A stretch of 64,000 nucleotides of DNA from Deltaproteobacteria bacterium HGW-Deltaproteobacteria-2 (GCA_002840505.1 PHBC01000003.1:135740-199739), one strand, 5' to 3'. Positions 1-8,726 are shown, counted from the first letter of the stretch. Notes: a model not told the origin generated them from the letters alone. Numbers and translations: made by a program.

Positions 1-1843
1 TAAAATCATCATGAACTTTAACTTTCTGCAATAAGTATTCAGCTTCCTGAAGATGTTCTTCGCTGAAAGTTTTTGCTTCATGATTTCTCAAATCCACTGA
101 TACAAAACTGCCGCGGCCCAATTGATAGTTTTTTAAATGATCGATAGCACGTACGCCGTCTTCCTGACTTTTGACGACTACATATTGAAGCTTTTCTCCC
201 AAAACCGCTTCCACAGCAGATTCATATTCACGGGAAACATTTATATGATCAGCCACAACTCCGTAAAAATTATCTCTTTGTTCATTATTTTCAATAATCG
301 TCTTAACGCCTTCGTTACTCCACTTATATGCTTCCTGAAATTCTTTCAGAGAAACCAATCGGGATGATTTAACGTTTATCTCTTCCTTAATTTTAGCGAT
401 GCTTTCCTCGTTTGATTGCAAATCCGCTTTATATCTCTCAACCTCGCTCGTCGCCATCGTTCTTCTCTCTCCCAACTGAACGATGTCCTCTTCATCCTTG
501 GTTAATTCTTCATTTACCGATGCCAATTTGCCTGTTAAATCAGTAAACAATTTTTTATCATCGTCCAGCTCACGGGTTTCTCTTTCCTCACGTTTTTTCA
601 AATCCTCGATATTTTTGCTCAGACTGGAAATCATATTCTTGAGCTTGGCTTTTTCCGTCACTATATCGATATATAAAATTTTCTTTTCTTCCAACTGAGT
701 ATTTGCTGTTTTATCGATATCGTTCAGTTCTTGAACTTTTTGCTGAATTTCGTCATGTTCTGTTTTTAGGACGGCAATTTTACTTTCGGCGTTAGCCGCA
801 CTTGTTTGCAGATTTTCAATTTCTACAATCAAATCAGCTTTTTTCGACCGGAGCAGTTGAATTTCCGCTAAATCTTTTTGCTTGCGTTCCGAGGTGTCCT
901 CTGCCTGGCGGCTGGCAAATTCGATATTTTTTTCTTTAATACTGATTGTATTTTTTATCTCGTAGAGTTCCTGCTGGCTTTTGGCTATCAACTCTTCATT
1001 TTCCAAAAGTTTCATTTTCAGCTCATCTAACGCTGATTCTTTAGCTTCGAGATTTGCATGAATGCCTGAATTCTCATCTTGAAGTTGGGTTCGCACAGCC
1101 TGTAAAGAAGATTCTTTCCCGGCAAGTTCAACATAATTTTGCAGGGCAATTGTTAATTCCGCTTCTTTGCTTTGCTGCTTTATGTTTTTATATTGTTCCG
1201 CTCTTTTGGCCTGGCGGGAAATGGTATTGAGCTGAGATTTTACTTCCTTAATGATATCGTTCAGCCGCAAAATATTTTGTTTTGTCGCTTCCATTTTACG
1301 GACTGCGGCTTCCTTGCGGCTTTTATATTTGGAGACGCCGGCGGCATCTTCAATAAACAATCTTCTATCTTCAGGCTTGGCTTCAACAAGATTAGACACA
1401 TGCCCCTGCTCAATCAGAGAATATGTTCTGGCGCCAACACCTGTGCCCATGAAGAATTCTTTGATATCAAGAAGCCGGCAGGGAACCTTGTTGAGATAAT
1501 ATTCATGCTCACCTTCACAAACAACCTTACGGGAAACAGAAATCTCGCTCAATTCGGAATAAGCACCCGGGAAACTTTGACCATTGGCAACCAAAGTCAT
1601 GGTAACTTCCGCTATGCTTACCGGCGCGGAATCCTGGCTGCCGTTAAAAACAACATCATCCATTTTTGTCCCGCGTAAAGCTTTGACGCGTTGTTCACCC
1701 ATTACCCACCGGATAGCGTCAACGATATTGGACTTTCCGCAACCGTTGGGTCCAACTATTCCCGTGATTCCGTTGTGAAAATCAAGAATAACTTTGTCGC
1801 GAAACGATTTAAAACCGGATATTTCTAACTTTTTTAAATTCAT
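1..1843 (-). CDS. smc: Chromosome segregation protein SMC (N-terminal part, runs off window)
   Basis: An open frame of 614 codons starts at ATG 1843 and continues past base 1. The N-terminus (MNLKKLEISGFKSF) and the Walker A motif GPNGCGKSN at residues 31-39 are those of the SMC ATPase head. A long charged coiled coil follows (about residues 170-500). Then comes the start of the hinge, with GVVADHI and AVEAVLGEKLQYVVV near residues 540-575. SMC with ScpA/ScpB condenses and segregates the chromosome. The second coiled coil and the C-terminal ATPase half lie outside the window. No strong Shine-Dalgarno is visible before the ATG, but the start matches the family N-terminus exactly. Confidence 0.95.
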   Translation of the reverse strand, partial: MNLKKLEISGFKSFRDKVILDFHNGITGIVGPNGCGKSNIVDAIRWVMGEQRVKALRGTKMDDVVFNGSQDSAPVSIAEVTMTLVANGQSFPGAYSELSEISVSRKVVCEGEHEYYLNKVPCRLLDIKEFFMGTGVGARTYSLIEQGHVSNLVEAKPEDRRLFIEDAAGVSKYKSRKEAAVRKMEATKQNILRLNDIIKEVKSQLNTISRQAKRAEQYKNIKQQSKEAELTIALQNYVELAGKESSLQAVRTQLQDENSGIHANLEAKESALDELKMKLLENEELIAKSQQELYEIKNTISIKEKNIEFASRQAEDTSERKQKDLAEIQLLRSKKADLIVEIENLQTSAANAESKIAVLKTEHDEIQQKVQELNDIDKTANTQLEEKKILYIDIVTEKAKLKNMISSLSKNIEDLKKREERETRELDDDKKLFTDLTGKLASVNEELTKDEEDIVQLGERRTMATSEVERYKADLQSNEESIAKIKEEINVKSSRLVSLKEFQEAYKWSNEGVKTIIENNEQRDNFYGVVADHINVSREYESAVEAVLGEKLQYVVVKSQEDGVRAIDHLKNYQLGRGSFVSVDLRNHEAKTFSEEHLQEAEYLLQKVKVHDDF

Positions 1844-2139
1844 AATTTTTCTGTTTAATGTCTGTGCTGGAATTTATAAAATTCTAGCAAAAGATTATTC
1901 CTTTGTAAAGAAAAAATACAACAAATGGTGTTATCTAATAATTTATACCACAATATATAGTACTTTGATCTTCTTTACTTTTTTCCGTAGTTTCCTCAAA
2001 TAAAGACACTTTATAGACATAAAAAATGCCTAAAATATCAATTCGGGAATAAAAAATTGAAAAACTGAAGATTTACTATATTTGCAGGAGCTTGTATCAC
2101 AAAATGAGCACAATGCAAATGTTTGGCTAAAGTTAATTA

Positions 2140-2682
2140 TTATCCCAGCAATTTCAATGCAATCAAGGCTGCTGCCCTGGCATCACTTAATGCTTCATGA
2201 TGATTCAGATCTATTCCATAATGACTACAAACAGTCGACAGCTTATGATTTGAAAGATGGGGCAAATTTCTGCGTGCGGCCTGACAAGTGCAGAAACTGG
2301 TTGGCAATTTGTATTCAATTCCATACTTCCCACAACAGGCCATTAATACATTTATATCAAAAATTGCATTATGCGCTACCAGTATATCCGAATCCGTTAA
2401 ATACTCGGACATTTCCCTCCACAATTCACCGAATAAAGGGAATTTGCTTACTTTTCCAGCGTCTATATTGTGTAACTCAGTGAAGAACGGAATAAAGAAA
2501 TTAGGGGATGGTTTTATGTAACTCGAATATGTTTTTACTATTTCACTGTTTTTAACAACGACTATTCCTATCTGACAGGCGCTGGTTTTCTCGTAGTTAG
2601 CAGTTTCAAAATCAATCGCCGTAAAATTCAGGTTACCTCTATTAACAGCAACCTTGTTTGTACGCGCTTGTGTTGTTTCCAT
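2140..2682 (-). CDS. DEDDh 3'-5' exonuclease (DnaQ / Pol III epsilon-like)
   Basis: 180 aa. Exo I carries DFET (about residue 24), Exo II is HNAIFDINVL, and Exo III is HEALSDARAA with the catalytic His and Asp, so all acidic metal ligands are present. It is a stand-alone nuclease domain, with no BRCT, polymerase or UvrC-like extension. Such proteins degrade or proofread single-stranded DNA or RNA ends in the cytoplasm. It starts 32 bases after hypB and may share its transcript. The family covers several functions, so the specific substrate is not assignable; dnaQ itself is possible but not certain. Confidence 0.85.
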   Translation of the reverse strand: METTQARTNKVAVNRGNLNFTAIDFETANYEKTSACQIGIVVVKNSEIVKTYSSYIKPSPNFFIPFFTELHNIDAGKVSKFPLFGELWREMSEYLTDSDILVAHNAIFDINVLMACCGKYGIEYKLPTSFCTCQAARRNLPHLSNHKLSTVCSHYGIDLNHHEALSDARAAALIALKLLG

Positions 2683-2714
2683 AATTCGCTTTTACCAATA
2701 CTTCAGGTGGAGAA

Positions 2715-3389
2715 CTATTTTAACTGCCTGAAGCTGTCCACTTCTTTCTTCAACCAGGTGATCCAGTCTTCTATACCCGATCCTGTTACACAGGAAACCT
2801 CTATGATGGTGATGCGGGGATTTAAAGCCAAGACTCGTTTACGCATGGCCGCCATGTCAAAATTGCTGAGAGACAAATAATCAATTTTATTAACGAGCAG
2901 TACATCACAGATGGAAAACATCAGTGGATACTTAAGAGGTTTGTCGTCACCCTCCGGAACGCTCAGGATCATCACATTTTTGTGAGCGCCGGTATCGAAC
3001 TCGGCAGGACAAACAAGATTCCCTACATTTTCGATGATAATAAGATCCAGATCGTTCACAGCCAGGGCATCAATACCTTGAGTAACCATAGTAGCGTCGA
3101 GATGGCAGAATCCACCCGTCCTGAGCTGAACGGCTGAAATGCCCTGGGCGGCAACCTTTTCGGCATCCACTTTGGAATCGATATCAGCTTCAATCACACC
3201 GAGACGCAATTTTCCTTTTAGATTGGCAATCGTTTGAAGAATCAGACTGGTTTTACCCGAACCCGGTGAAGACATTAGGTTCAAAAGCATGGTTTTTGTT
3301 TTTTTGAGCCGTTCCCGAACTTCAGTAGCTACTTTGACGTTGTCCGCCAGGATTTCCTCTTTAACTTCTATCAGCCTGACCTCTTCCAC
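2715..3389 (-). CDS. hypB: Hydrogenase maturation GTPase HypB
   Basis: 224 aa G3E-type GTPase that delivers nickel during [NiFe]-hydrogenase assembly together with HypA. The P-loop SPGSGKT is at residues 41-47. Metal-site residues C95-H96 (GGFCHLDA) and C127 (NLVCPAE) are present, as is the NKID guanine-specificity motif. The N-terminal CxxCGC motif and His-rich stretch of some HypB proteins are absent, so this is the short form. The start is GTG at 3389, sharing one base with the hypA TAG stop (TAGTG), which indicates translational coupling. No hydrogenase structural genes or hypCDEF are in the window. Confidence 0.95.
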   Translation of the reverse strand: MEEVRLIEVKEEILADNVKVATEVRERLKKTKTMLLNLMSSPGSGKTSLILQTIANLKGKLRLGVIEADIDSKVDAEKVAAQGISAVQLRTGGFCHLDATMVTQGIDALAVNDLDLIIIENVGNLVCPAEFDTGAHKNVMILSVPEGDDKPLKYPLMFSICDVLLVNKIDYLSLSNFDMAAMRKRVLALNPRITIIEVSCVTGSGIEDWITWLKKEVDSFRQLK

Positions 3390-3739
3390 TATTGTACCTC
3401 CATATCCTTGATGTAATATTCCCTTCCGGAAACAAGCGTGATGTTTTTTCCTCCGCAGGCCGGGCAGACAAGATCACCTAAACTTGCCGCCTCGGCTTCA
3501 TAAGAAGTGGAACAAGCGCTGCATTGCACCATGATCGGCATTCGCTCGATTTTGAGTTTTGCCCCTTCGGCCAAAGTGCCCTTGCTCAGGTAATCAAAAT
3601 AGCGTTGAATCCATTCATCTTCGAGATCGCTGAGTTTACCTATCTGCAGACTAATAGACACGACTTGACGCACGCTGTTTTTCTCTGCGTGTTTTAATAC
3701 AACCTTTAAAATACTCTCAGTAACGGGAAGTTCATGCAT
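3389..3739 (-). CDS. hypA: Hydrogenase maturation nickel metallochaperone HypA
   Basis: 116 aa, normal family length. The N-terminal MHE nickel-binding motif (H2, E3) is intact. The structural zinc site is C73-x2-C76 and C92-x2-C95. HypA binds Ni and docks to HypB to load [NiFe]-hydrogenase large subunits. It is first in the hypA-hypB pair and its stop overlaps the hypB start by one base. The 160-base region upstream shows no clear promoter consensus to my eye. Confidence 0.95.
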   Translation of the reverse strand: MHELPVTESILKVVLKHAEKNSVRQVVSISLQIGKLSDLEDEWIQRYFDYLSKGTLAEGAKLKIERMPIMVQCSACSTSYEAEAASLGDLVCPACGGKNITLVSGREYYIKDMEVQ

Positions 3740-3902
3740 GTTATCATTTTATTCCTATTTTAATCAGAGCACTATATTTGTCGGATTTATCGACTTAATC
3801 TCATCACTTCAATATTATCTCTGATTGGGAATTTAATTCTCCTTTGTTCATTATTTGTTTCAGCAAAACAATACAAATTGTCATGCCTCTTCATTTCTTT
3901 TC

Positions 3903-4493
3903 CTATGCTTTAATGTTTTCAAAATATCCTGTCAAGTAGCTTCGGAAGGCACGAAAAGGTTCTATATTTTTCACAACCTTCATATGCAGGATGGCTCCTT
4001 CGAATCCATAAAAAATCAAGCACGCGGCATCAGCAGTATTCAAACTGGCCGGTATTGATTTGTCGCGCTTGGCTTCCTCAAGACATGATTCTATTTGCGC
4101 AATGAGAGATCCGATTACGTCTTTCAGATGAACACGTAAACGTTCATTAGTGCCTGCCAGCTCCAGCGAGAGATTTCCGATGGGACAACCCATAGTATGT
4201 CCGTTTTGTTGAAAAGCATTTTCGAAAAATTCCAATAATTTTTCCAATCGTTTGACGGGCGGCATTTTCTTGTCACCCAAATAGTGTGTGATGATTCCGC
4301 TGATCATTGCACTGAAATAATCAATGATTTCCAATCCGAAATCTTCTTTGCTCTTAAAATAAAAATAGAACGAGCCCTTGGGAATACCCACGGCTTGAAG
4401 TATCTGCTGAAGACCAGTGGCATTGTAGCCTTGCGCGTGAATAAGTTCAGCTCCTTTGCGGATGATCTCCTCACGTGTACTTGTTTTGGTCAT
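3903..4493 (-). CDS. TetR/AcrR-family repressor, NemR-like
   Basis: 196 aa. The N-terminal helix-turn-helix (residues about 10-56) ends in the family motif PKGSFYFYFKSKEDFG. The ligand domain includes TMGCPIGNLSLEL with Cys103, comparable to the GC motif of NemR, a repressor that senses electrophiles and hypochlorite through cysteine. It is the second gene of an operon with the Fe-S protein (27-base gap). That operon's promoter contains the palindrome TAGACCGGTCGTCTA, resembling the NemR box, so autorepression is likely. An Old-Yellow-Enzyme-type flavoenzyme, the classical NemR target class, lies immediately upstream. The function is inferred from context; the effector is unknown. Confidence 0.8.
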   Translation of the reverse strand: MTKTSTREEIIRKGAELIHAQGYNATGLQQILQAVGIPKGSFYFYFKSKEDFGLEIIDYFSAMISGIITHYLGDKKMPPVKRLEKLLEFFENAFQQNGHTMGCPIGNLSLELAGTNERLRVHLKDVIGSLIAQIESCLEEAKRDKSIPASLNTADAACLIFYGFEGAILHMKVVKNIEPFRAFRSYLTGYFENIKA

Positions 4494-4520
4494 TACTGAT
4501 TCTCCCTATGAACAATCGTA

Positions 4521-5603
4521 TTAACTTTGCATAATTTTTAGAAAAGCGTCAAGTCTTCCTTTTTCCTGAAGTACTTTTGCTCCCATTTCCCTGACTGTAG
4601 CCGGAATAGAGGGAATTTGTTTTCTTTCAACAAGCTTAATAGCTTCGGCCGGACATCCGGTCACACACAAGCCGCAACCAATGCATTCTTTTGTGTTGAC
4701 GAATGCAACATCATCTCTCATTTCGATAGCCTTCACCGGACAACGCTCTTCGGCACAAATAGCGCATCCGGTGCAGTCTTCACCAGTGACGTACGCCTCG
4801 AAACGGCTTGGCTCAAAAGCATGAAGATGCTTTAACTGTGTTCTCCCCCGCAGAACCGTACAACAGCAGGGGCAGCAGTTGCAGATCAAGTTGGCACGGT
4901 CAGCACTGTTATTACTTGTATGGACCAATCCAGCCTCTTCCGCCTGATCCAACACCTTCAGCCCATCTTCTTTGCTGATCTGACGAGCAAACCCTCTCTC
5001 CACAAGGAATTCAGCTGCTTCACCAAAGATAAGACATACTTCCTTAGGTTTGTCACATTTGCCCACGCTGACTCTGCAGGCGCATTTGGTCAGCGCAATG
5101 TAGTTTGCATTGTTAATGAAATTTTTGACCTCTTCATAGGGATGGACTCTGTCTTGCGCTGTAATCGATTTTTCCACAGCGATTACTCTCATGAGCGGTG
5201 TCGGCTGACCGGCAAAGGAAGCACCAAGCGCTTCATGATGATAGTCTTCCCATAGCTGGCCCAGGCGCTGATGCATGGGTGTTCCACCACCTTTCATAAA
5301 GGGAAACTCAAACACACCGGGAATAAGTGGAAGCAAACTGTATAACTTTTCTCCTTCTTTATTCTTCGAATAAATAATTCCTTTGTTGGCCATTGATTCC
5401 AAATTTTTTTTTGCTATGTCCTCCGAAACTTCAGCCAGCGTTGCTATACTGGAGGCACTTTTAGCTTTATAGCTCATATTGACGGCAAGAGCCGCTTCCT
5501 CCGGCGTAAAAAGTATGTGTAGTATCTCATTAATTGACTTTGCTTTTGGCGCCGTCGACGGATGTGAATCCAGAATTTCTCTTAATCGTTCGTAAATATC
5601 CAT
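4521..5603 (-). CDS. 4Fe-4S protein with N-terminal winged-helix-like region
   Basis: 360 aa. Residues 1-95 look like a degenerate winged-helix segment (hydrophobic helices followed by ANKGIIYSKNKEGEKLYSLL, like a wing). The middle has Cys at 174, 176, 183 and 190, then a dense cluster CNCCPCCC at 241-248. The C-terminus is a two-cluster bacterial ferredoxin domain: C277-x2-C280-x2-C283-x4-C288-P and C307-x2-C310-x2-C313-x3-C317-P. No signal peptide or membrane segment is seen. It probably passes electrons, perhaps to or from the neighbouring flavoenzyme; that is inference. It is first in an operon with the TetR gene under a repressible promoter. I do not recognise a named family function. 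Confidence 0.8.
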   Translation of the reverse strand: MDIYERLREILDSHPSTAPKAKSINEILHILFTPEEAALAVNMSYKAKSASSIATLAEVSEDIAKKNLESMANKGIIYSKNKEGEKLYSLLPLIPGVFEFPFMKGGGTPMHQRLGQLWEDYHHEALGASFAGQPTPLMRVIAVEKSITAQDRVHPYEEVKNFINNANYIALTKCACRVSVGKCDKPKEVCLIFGEAAEFLVERGFARQISKEDGLKVLDQAEEAGLVHTSNNSADRANLICNCCPCCCTVLRGRTQLKHLHAFEPSRFEAYVTGEDCTGCAICAEERCPVKAIEMRDDVAFVNTKECIGCGLCVTGCPAEAIKLVERKQIPSIPATVREMGAKVLQEKGRLDAFLKIMQS

Positions 5604-5636
5604 GGTCTTTCTCCTTTACTTTTAACTTGTCCAATA

Positions 5637-5665
5637 ATATAATAGACCGGTCGTCTACAAGTCAA
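5637..5665 (-). promoter_or_regulatory. Sigma-70 promoter with TetR-type operator in the spacer
   Basis: On the minus strand there is a -35 TTGACT (5660-5665), a 17-base spacer and a -10 TTATAT (5637-5642), about 35-60 bases before the Fe-S gene start. The spacer contains TAGACGACCGGTCTA (5643-5657), an inverted repeat with arms TAGAC/GTCTA. An operator placed exactly between the two hexamers is the standard geometry for a TetR-family repressor. The gene it drives is followed by the TetR gene, so the circuit is probably autoregulatory. Confidence 0.8.
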
Positions 5666-6123
5666 GAAATATTTTTTCATGAATAAAACTAAATCCTTTT
5701 ATCCTCAAAGTTGCAGTATTAGCAACGGCAGATTAAAAGTTTAATTATATTGAATATTTTTTGGTTCACGCGATTATAATCAAGCAATAGTGAATCTCGT
5801 TTTAAAGAAGACGGGAGTTGGTTTTTCTTGGCGGAACTATACCATTAAGCAGCAATAGGCAGGCTCATCGAAAGGTGGTAAATTACAGGCAACCTGATTC
5901 TTTGCTTGATTAGGGCTGTTTCGTACTTGATACGGTATTTTCAGATGCAAGGCACACGACATGTGGCGCATCCGGCATTCGCCGGATTCACTGCGCAAAT
6001 GCAAAGCCCAGTGCATACAGGCAGCGTTTTGTAAAAGCCTCCAGCTTTTACCGGTGAGGAATATTCCTAATATTTATTGCGCTTCCCATACGGGAATGCA
6101 CGTCCGGTCAACAGCCCCTTTGT
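5658..6123. other. Non-coding gap between Fe-S gene and flavoenzyme gene
   Basis: I see no convincing gene in these bases. The left end is the promoter/operator region of the Fe-S operon. The right 205 bases are an inverted-repeat-bounded element (5913-6117) that abuts the 3' end of the flavoenzyme gene. The bases between (about 5670-5910) are AT-rich and featureless. Confidence 0.6.
5913..6117. repeat. MITE-like element, GGGCTGTT terminal inverted repeats
   Basis: Termini GGGCTGTT (5913-5920) and AACAGCCC (6110-6117) form an inverted repeat. Just inside the left end is TTCAGATGCAAGGC, identical to the same position of the element at 25871-25995. The inside is non-coding, with small palindromes such as CCGGCATTCGCCGG. 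It ends six bases from the stop of the flavoenzyme gene, so it lies in that gene's 3' untranslated region. Confidence 0.65.
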
Positions 6124-8052
6124 CTATATTTCTCCCCCTGCTCTGTGGCCTTCATGGATAGCCTCCAGAACGCGGCGAGGACTTTTGGCGTCACCAACTA
6201 TTATATAGGGAATGCTCAACTCTTTGAGCACATCTTCCAGAGAATTATCCGACTTGGCACCCATGGCAGTCACTATCATAGCTGCATTCTCCATACGTTC
6301 TGTATCTCCCTGGCGATAACGCACATCTCCTGCTTCAATGCATGTTACCTGAGCACCAAAGATCAGCCTGCCACCGGCACTTTTGATGCGTTTGTGCAAC
6401 CAGTATCCATGTGCCGTTAACTTTCCAACCGGAGGAAATGCCTGCATCTCGAGAACCGTAACAGGTATACCTTTGGATAGCAAATAATCAGCTGTTTCCA
6501 TACCCACATAACCAGCTCCCAGAACAACAGCCGGACTTTTAAGTTCAACCTTGCCTGTAAGAACGTCACGGGCATCAACCACCTTTTCTGAGTCAAGGCC
6601 GGGGATGGGAAGCGTGACCGGATATGCACCGCAGGCAAGGATCACAGCCTCAGGCATATGTTGTTTTATTTCTTCTTTGCTGATCAGGTTTTGACAATGA
6701 ACAGGTGTGGAACTTTTTTTCAGCTGACGCAGCGACCAGATAAGCCAGTCCTTGAAAGCCGATTTGTGCGGCGGCTGGCTGGCTGACAACAACTGCCCTC
6801 CGGGTTTTTCTTCCTTCTCAAATACTTTTACTTTATGCCCACGCGCTGATGCCGCCATAGCAGCCGACAAACCAGCCGGTCCGGCACCGATGACCCATAC
6901 GCGCTTGGAAGGTTTTGCCTTGGGGGCTTGCCCCTTATGTTCGCCGCCGCATTCGGGATTGAAACTGCAGGTAGCCGACTTCATTTCGAAACTCAAGCGC
7001 TCAATACACCCCTGATTACAGGCTGTGCACCAGCGTATATCGTCAAGAGCTCCATCGCGAACCTTGTTGATAAAGTCGGGATCGGTAAGATGTTGACGTC
7101 CAAAACTTATAAGATCGGCGTCGCCCCGCGCGATAGCCTGATCGGCCAGTTCCGGATTATTGATACGCCCCACGCCAATAACAGGCACATGTACAACATC
7201 CTTAAGCGCGCGGGCACGGAACAAATTGAAACCGGGCTCTGTATCCATGGAAGCGATGGACAAACCGCCGGGTGTGGAATAAACTCCCACGGAACAATGA
7301 ATGGCATCAACTCCGGCAGACACCATCATTGGCGCAAATTTCTGCATGAAGGACAAATCATACCCGCCGCGTACCAGTTCATCGGCCGATACGCGAATCC
7401 AGACAGGAAAATCATTACCTACTTTCTTACGCACCGCCGCAATAATTTCTAAAACAAACCGCGCGCGGCTTTCATCGCTCCCTCCGTATTTATCATCGCG
7501 TTGATTGGAAAAGGGAGAAAGGAATTGATTTAAAAGATATCCATGAGCTCCGTGGAGCTCCACAGCATCGAAGCCCGCCTCCTTTGCGCGTCCGGCCGCG
7601 CTAGCGAAGGCCTCGACAAGCTGGGTAATTCGTTCCAAGCTCATAGCCTCACATGGCTGGCCCAGGATAACGCTGGGTATAGCCGAAGGTGCCTCGGGAA
7701 TAGTGCCTATCGCATCTTCAAAAGTTTCACGGCCGGCATGATGGAGCTGAAGCGCAGCCTTAGCTCCAAAGAGATGCAATGCCTCAGGAATGCGCGCCAA
7801 CCCCGGAATAAAGGCATCACTCCAGATGCCAATCTCATTGGGAAAACCCTTGCCGCGTGCATCAACCGCGCAAACTTCGGTTATGATCAGGCCGGTGCCA
7901 CCCTGTGCTCGCCGTGAAAGGTATGCCACCAGCCTGTCGCTGACCGTGCTGTCGGGATTGCCGTATCCCGTACCCATAGGCGGCATAACCGCCCGATTCT
8001 TTAAAGTCATACCATTAATGGTCACAGATGAAAAAAGATGTGGGAATTGCAT
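6124..8052 (-). CDS. NADH:flavin oxidoreductase, 2,4-dienoyl-CoA reductase / Old Yellow Enzyme-type with Fe-S and FAD domains
   Basis: 642 aa, in the size range of FadH and clostridial 2-enoate reductases. Residues 1-335 are an OYE-type TIM barrel (LQLHHAGRE near 102, ELHGAHGYLLNQFLSP near 165-180, QRDDKYGG). The 4Fe-4S site is C342-x2-C345-x3-C349-x12-C362. An FAD-binding GAGPAG follows at 389-394 and an NAD(P)-binding GAGYVG at 512-517. The enzyme would carry hydride from NAD(P)H through FAD, Fe-S and FMN to an activated C=C bond in the cytoplasm. Substrate (enoyl/dienoyl-CoA, 2-enoate or xenobiotic) is not decidable from sequence. It has its own promoter (8077-8105) and SD AAGGA. The adjacent NemR-like repressor suggests electrophile responsiveness. 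Confidence 0.9.
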   Translation of the reverse strand: MQFPHLFSSVTINGMTLKNRAVMPPMGTGYGNPDSTVSDRLVAYLSRRAQGGTGLIITEVCAVDARGKGFPNEIGIWSDAFIPGLARIPEALHLFGAKAALQLHHAGRETFEDAIGTIPEAPSAIPSVILGQPCEAMSLERITQLVEAFASAAGRAKEAGFDAVELHGAHGYLLNQFLSPFSNQRDDKYGGSDESRARFVLEIIAAVRKKVGNDFPVWIRVSADELVRGGYDLSFMQKFAPMMVSAGVDAIHCSVGVYSTPGGLSIASMDTEPGFNLFRARALKDVVHVPVIGVGRINNPELADQAIARGDADLISFGRQHLTDPDFINKVRDGALDDIRWCTACNQGCIERLSFEMKSATCSFNPECGGEHKGQAPKAKPSKRVWVIGAGPAGLSAAMAASARGHKVKVFEKEEKPGGQLLSASQPPHKSAFKDWLIWSLRQLKKSSTPVHCQNLISKEEIKQHMPEAVILACGAYPVTLPIPGLDSEKVVDARDVLTGKVELKSPAVVLGAGYVGMETADYLLSKGIPVTVLEMQAFPPVGKLTAHGYWLHKRIKSAGGRLIFGAQVTCIEAGDVRYRQGDTERMENAAMIVTAMGAKSDNSLEDVLKELSIPYIIVGDAKSPRRVLEAIHEGHRAGGEI

Positions 8053-8076
8053 TTAAGATTCCTTTTAATTGATATT

Positions 8077-8105
8077 TAATAAAACTTTGCGAAACATAAT
8101 GTCAA
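8077..8105 (-). promoter_or_regulatory. Promoter of the OYE-type oxidoreductase gene
   Basis: Minus strand: TTGACA (8100-8105), 17-base spacer, TTATTA (8077-8082). It lies about 25-50 bases before the ATG at 8052 and is followed by SD AAGGA. It has no copy of the TAGAC/GTCTA palindrome, so direct control by the neighbouring TetR protein is not evident here. Confidence 0.6.
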
Positions 8106-8122
8106 ATATGAAACTACACCAT

Positions 8123-8578
8123 TTACCAGACTTCAGGAAACGCCATATTTGTATACATATCCTCAAGCTTACTCTTGTGTCCACGTTCCATCGTGGCCAG
8201 CTCAAGAAAGATATTCTTTTGCGCTGCGTCCGTGCTGACATTTGCCAGTTGAGTATACATCTGCATTGCTTCCAGTTCATTCTTGATCGCAATTACAATA
8301 CCTTCAACAGGTTTGAGATCGGCAGTCAATGGCGGTGTAACAAGCGCATCCACAATTTTGTAATCTGTCGATTCCGAGAAATGCATTTTCTCCGGAGCTT
8401 TGGCAAGGAACCCCTCTAAAGTACGCTTGTGTTCTTTTTCTTCTTCGGCAAGTTTGCTGAAAATAGATTTGATGTTTTTGTCCTTAGCCTTTTTTGATAC
8501 TGCACTGTAAAACGCATTCGCTTCGATTTCACGTTCTATCGCGGATGAAATTATTTTCCTGTATTTATTTTGATCCAT
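8123..8578 (-). CDS. Ferritin-like / rubrerythrin-type diiron protein
   Basis: 151 aa four-helix-bundle protein with two similar halves. Each half ends in an ExxH metal-ligand motif: EEEKEH (H50) in the first, and MERGHK near residue 130 in the second. Upstream Glu residues occur in IEREIEANAFY and KNELEAMQMY. There is no C-terminal rubredoxin domain, so it is of the rubrerythrin-like ferritin class rather than full rubrerythrin. A role in oxygen/peroxide protection or iron handling is likely. It has a strong promoter of its own (8698-8726) and SD AGGAG nine bases before the ATG. Confidence 0.85.
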   Translation of the reverse strand: MDQNKYRKIISSAIEREIEANAFYSAVSKKAKDKNIKSIFSKLAEEEKEHKRTLEGFLAKAPEKMHFSESTDYKIVDALVTPPLTADLKPVEGIVIAIKNELEAMQMYTQLANVSTDAAQKNIFLELATMERGHKSKLEDMYTNMAFPEVW

Positions 8579-8697
8579 TGTTTTGTTCTCCTCGGCAAAA
8601 TGCCTTTTAAAATTTAAGCGGGTTATTTGGAATTATTCTTGCTCCATCAATTACTGCATCCAAATCAATTAGGCGTCACAAAATAAATTATTATTGA

Positions 8698-8726
8698 AAT
8701 ATAACAAAGCGAATTTGTAATGTCAA
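8698..8726 (-). promoter_or_regulatory. Promoter of the ferritin-like gene
   Basis: Minus strand: TTGACA (8721-8726), 17-base spacer, TATATT (8698-8703). This is a near-consensus sigma-70 promoter. It implies an untranslated leader of about 110 bases before the ATG at 8578. Confidence 0.7.

Noticed and set aside
1844..2139. Possible small gene between the exonuclease and smc
   Set aside because: The stretch is very AT-rich, with only short frames lacking SD sequences or recognisable motifs.
6928..7452. Long plus-strand open frame opposite the flavoenzyme gene
   Set aside because: It is antisense to a full-length conserved enzyme, shows no recognisable family motif and has no SD.
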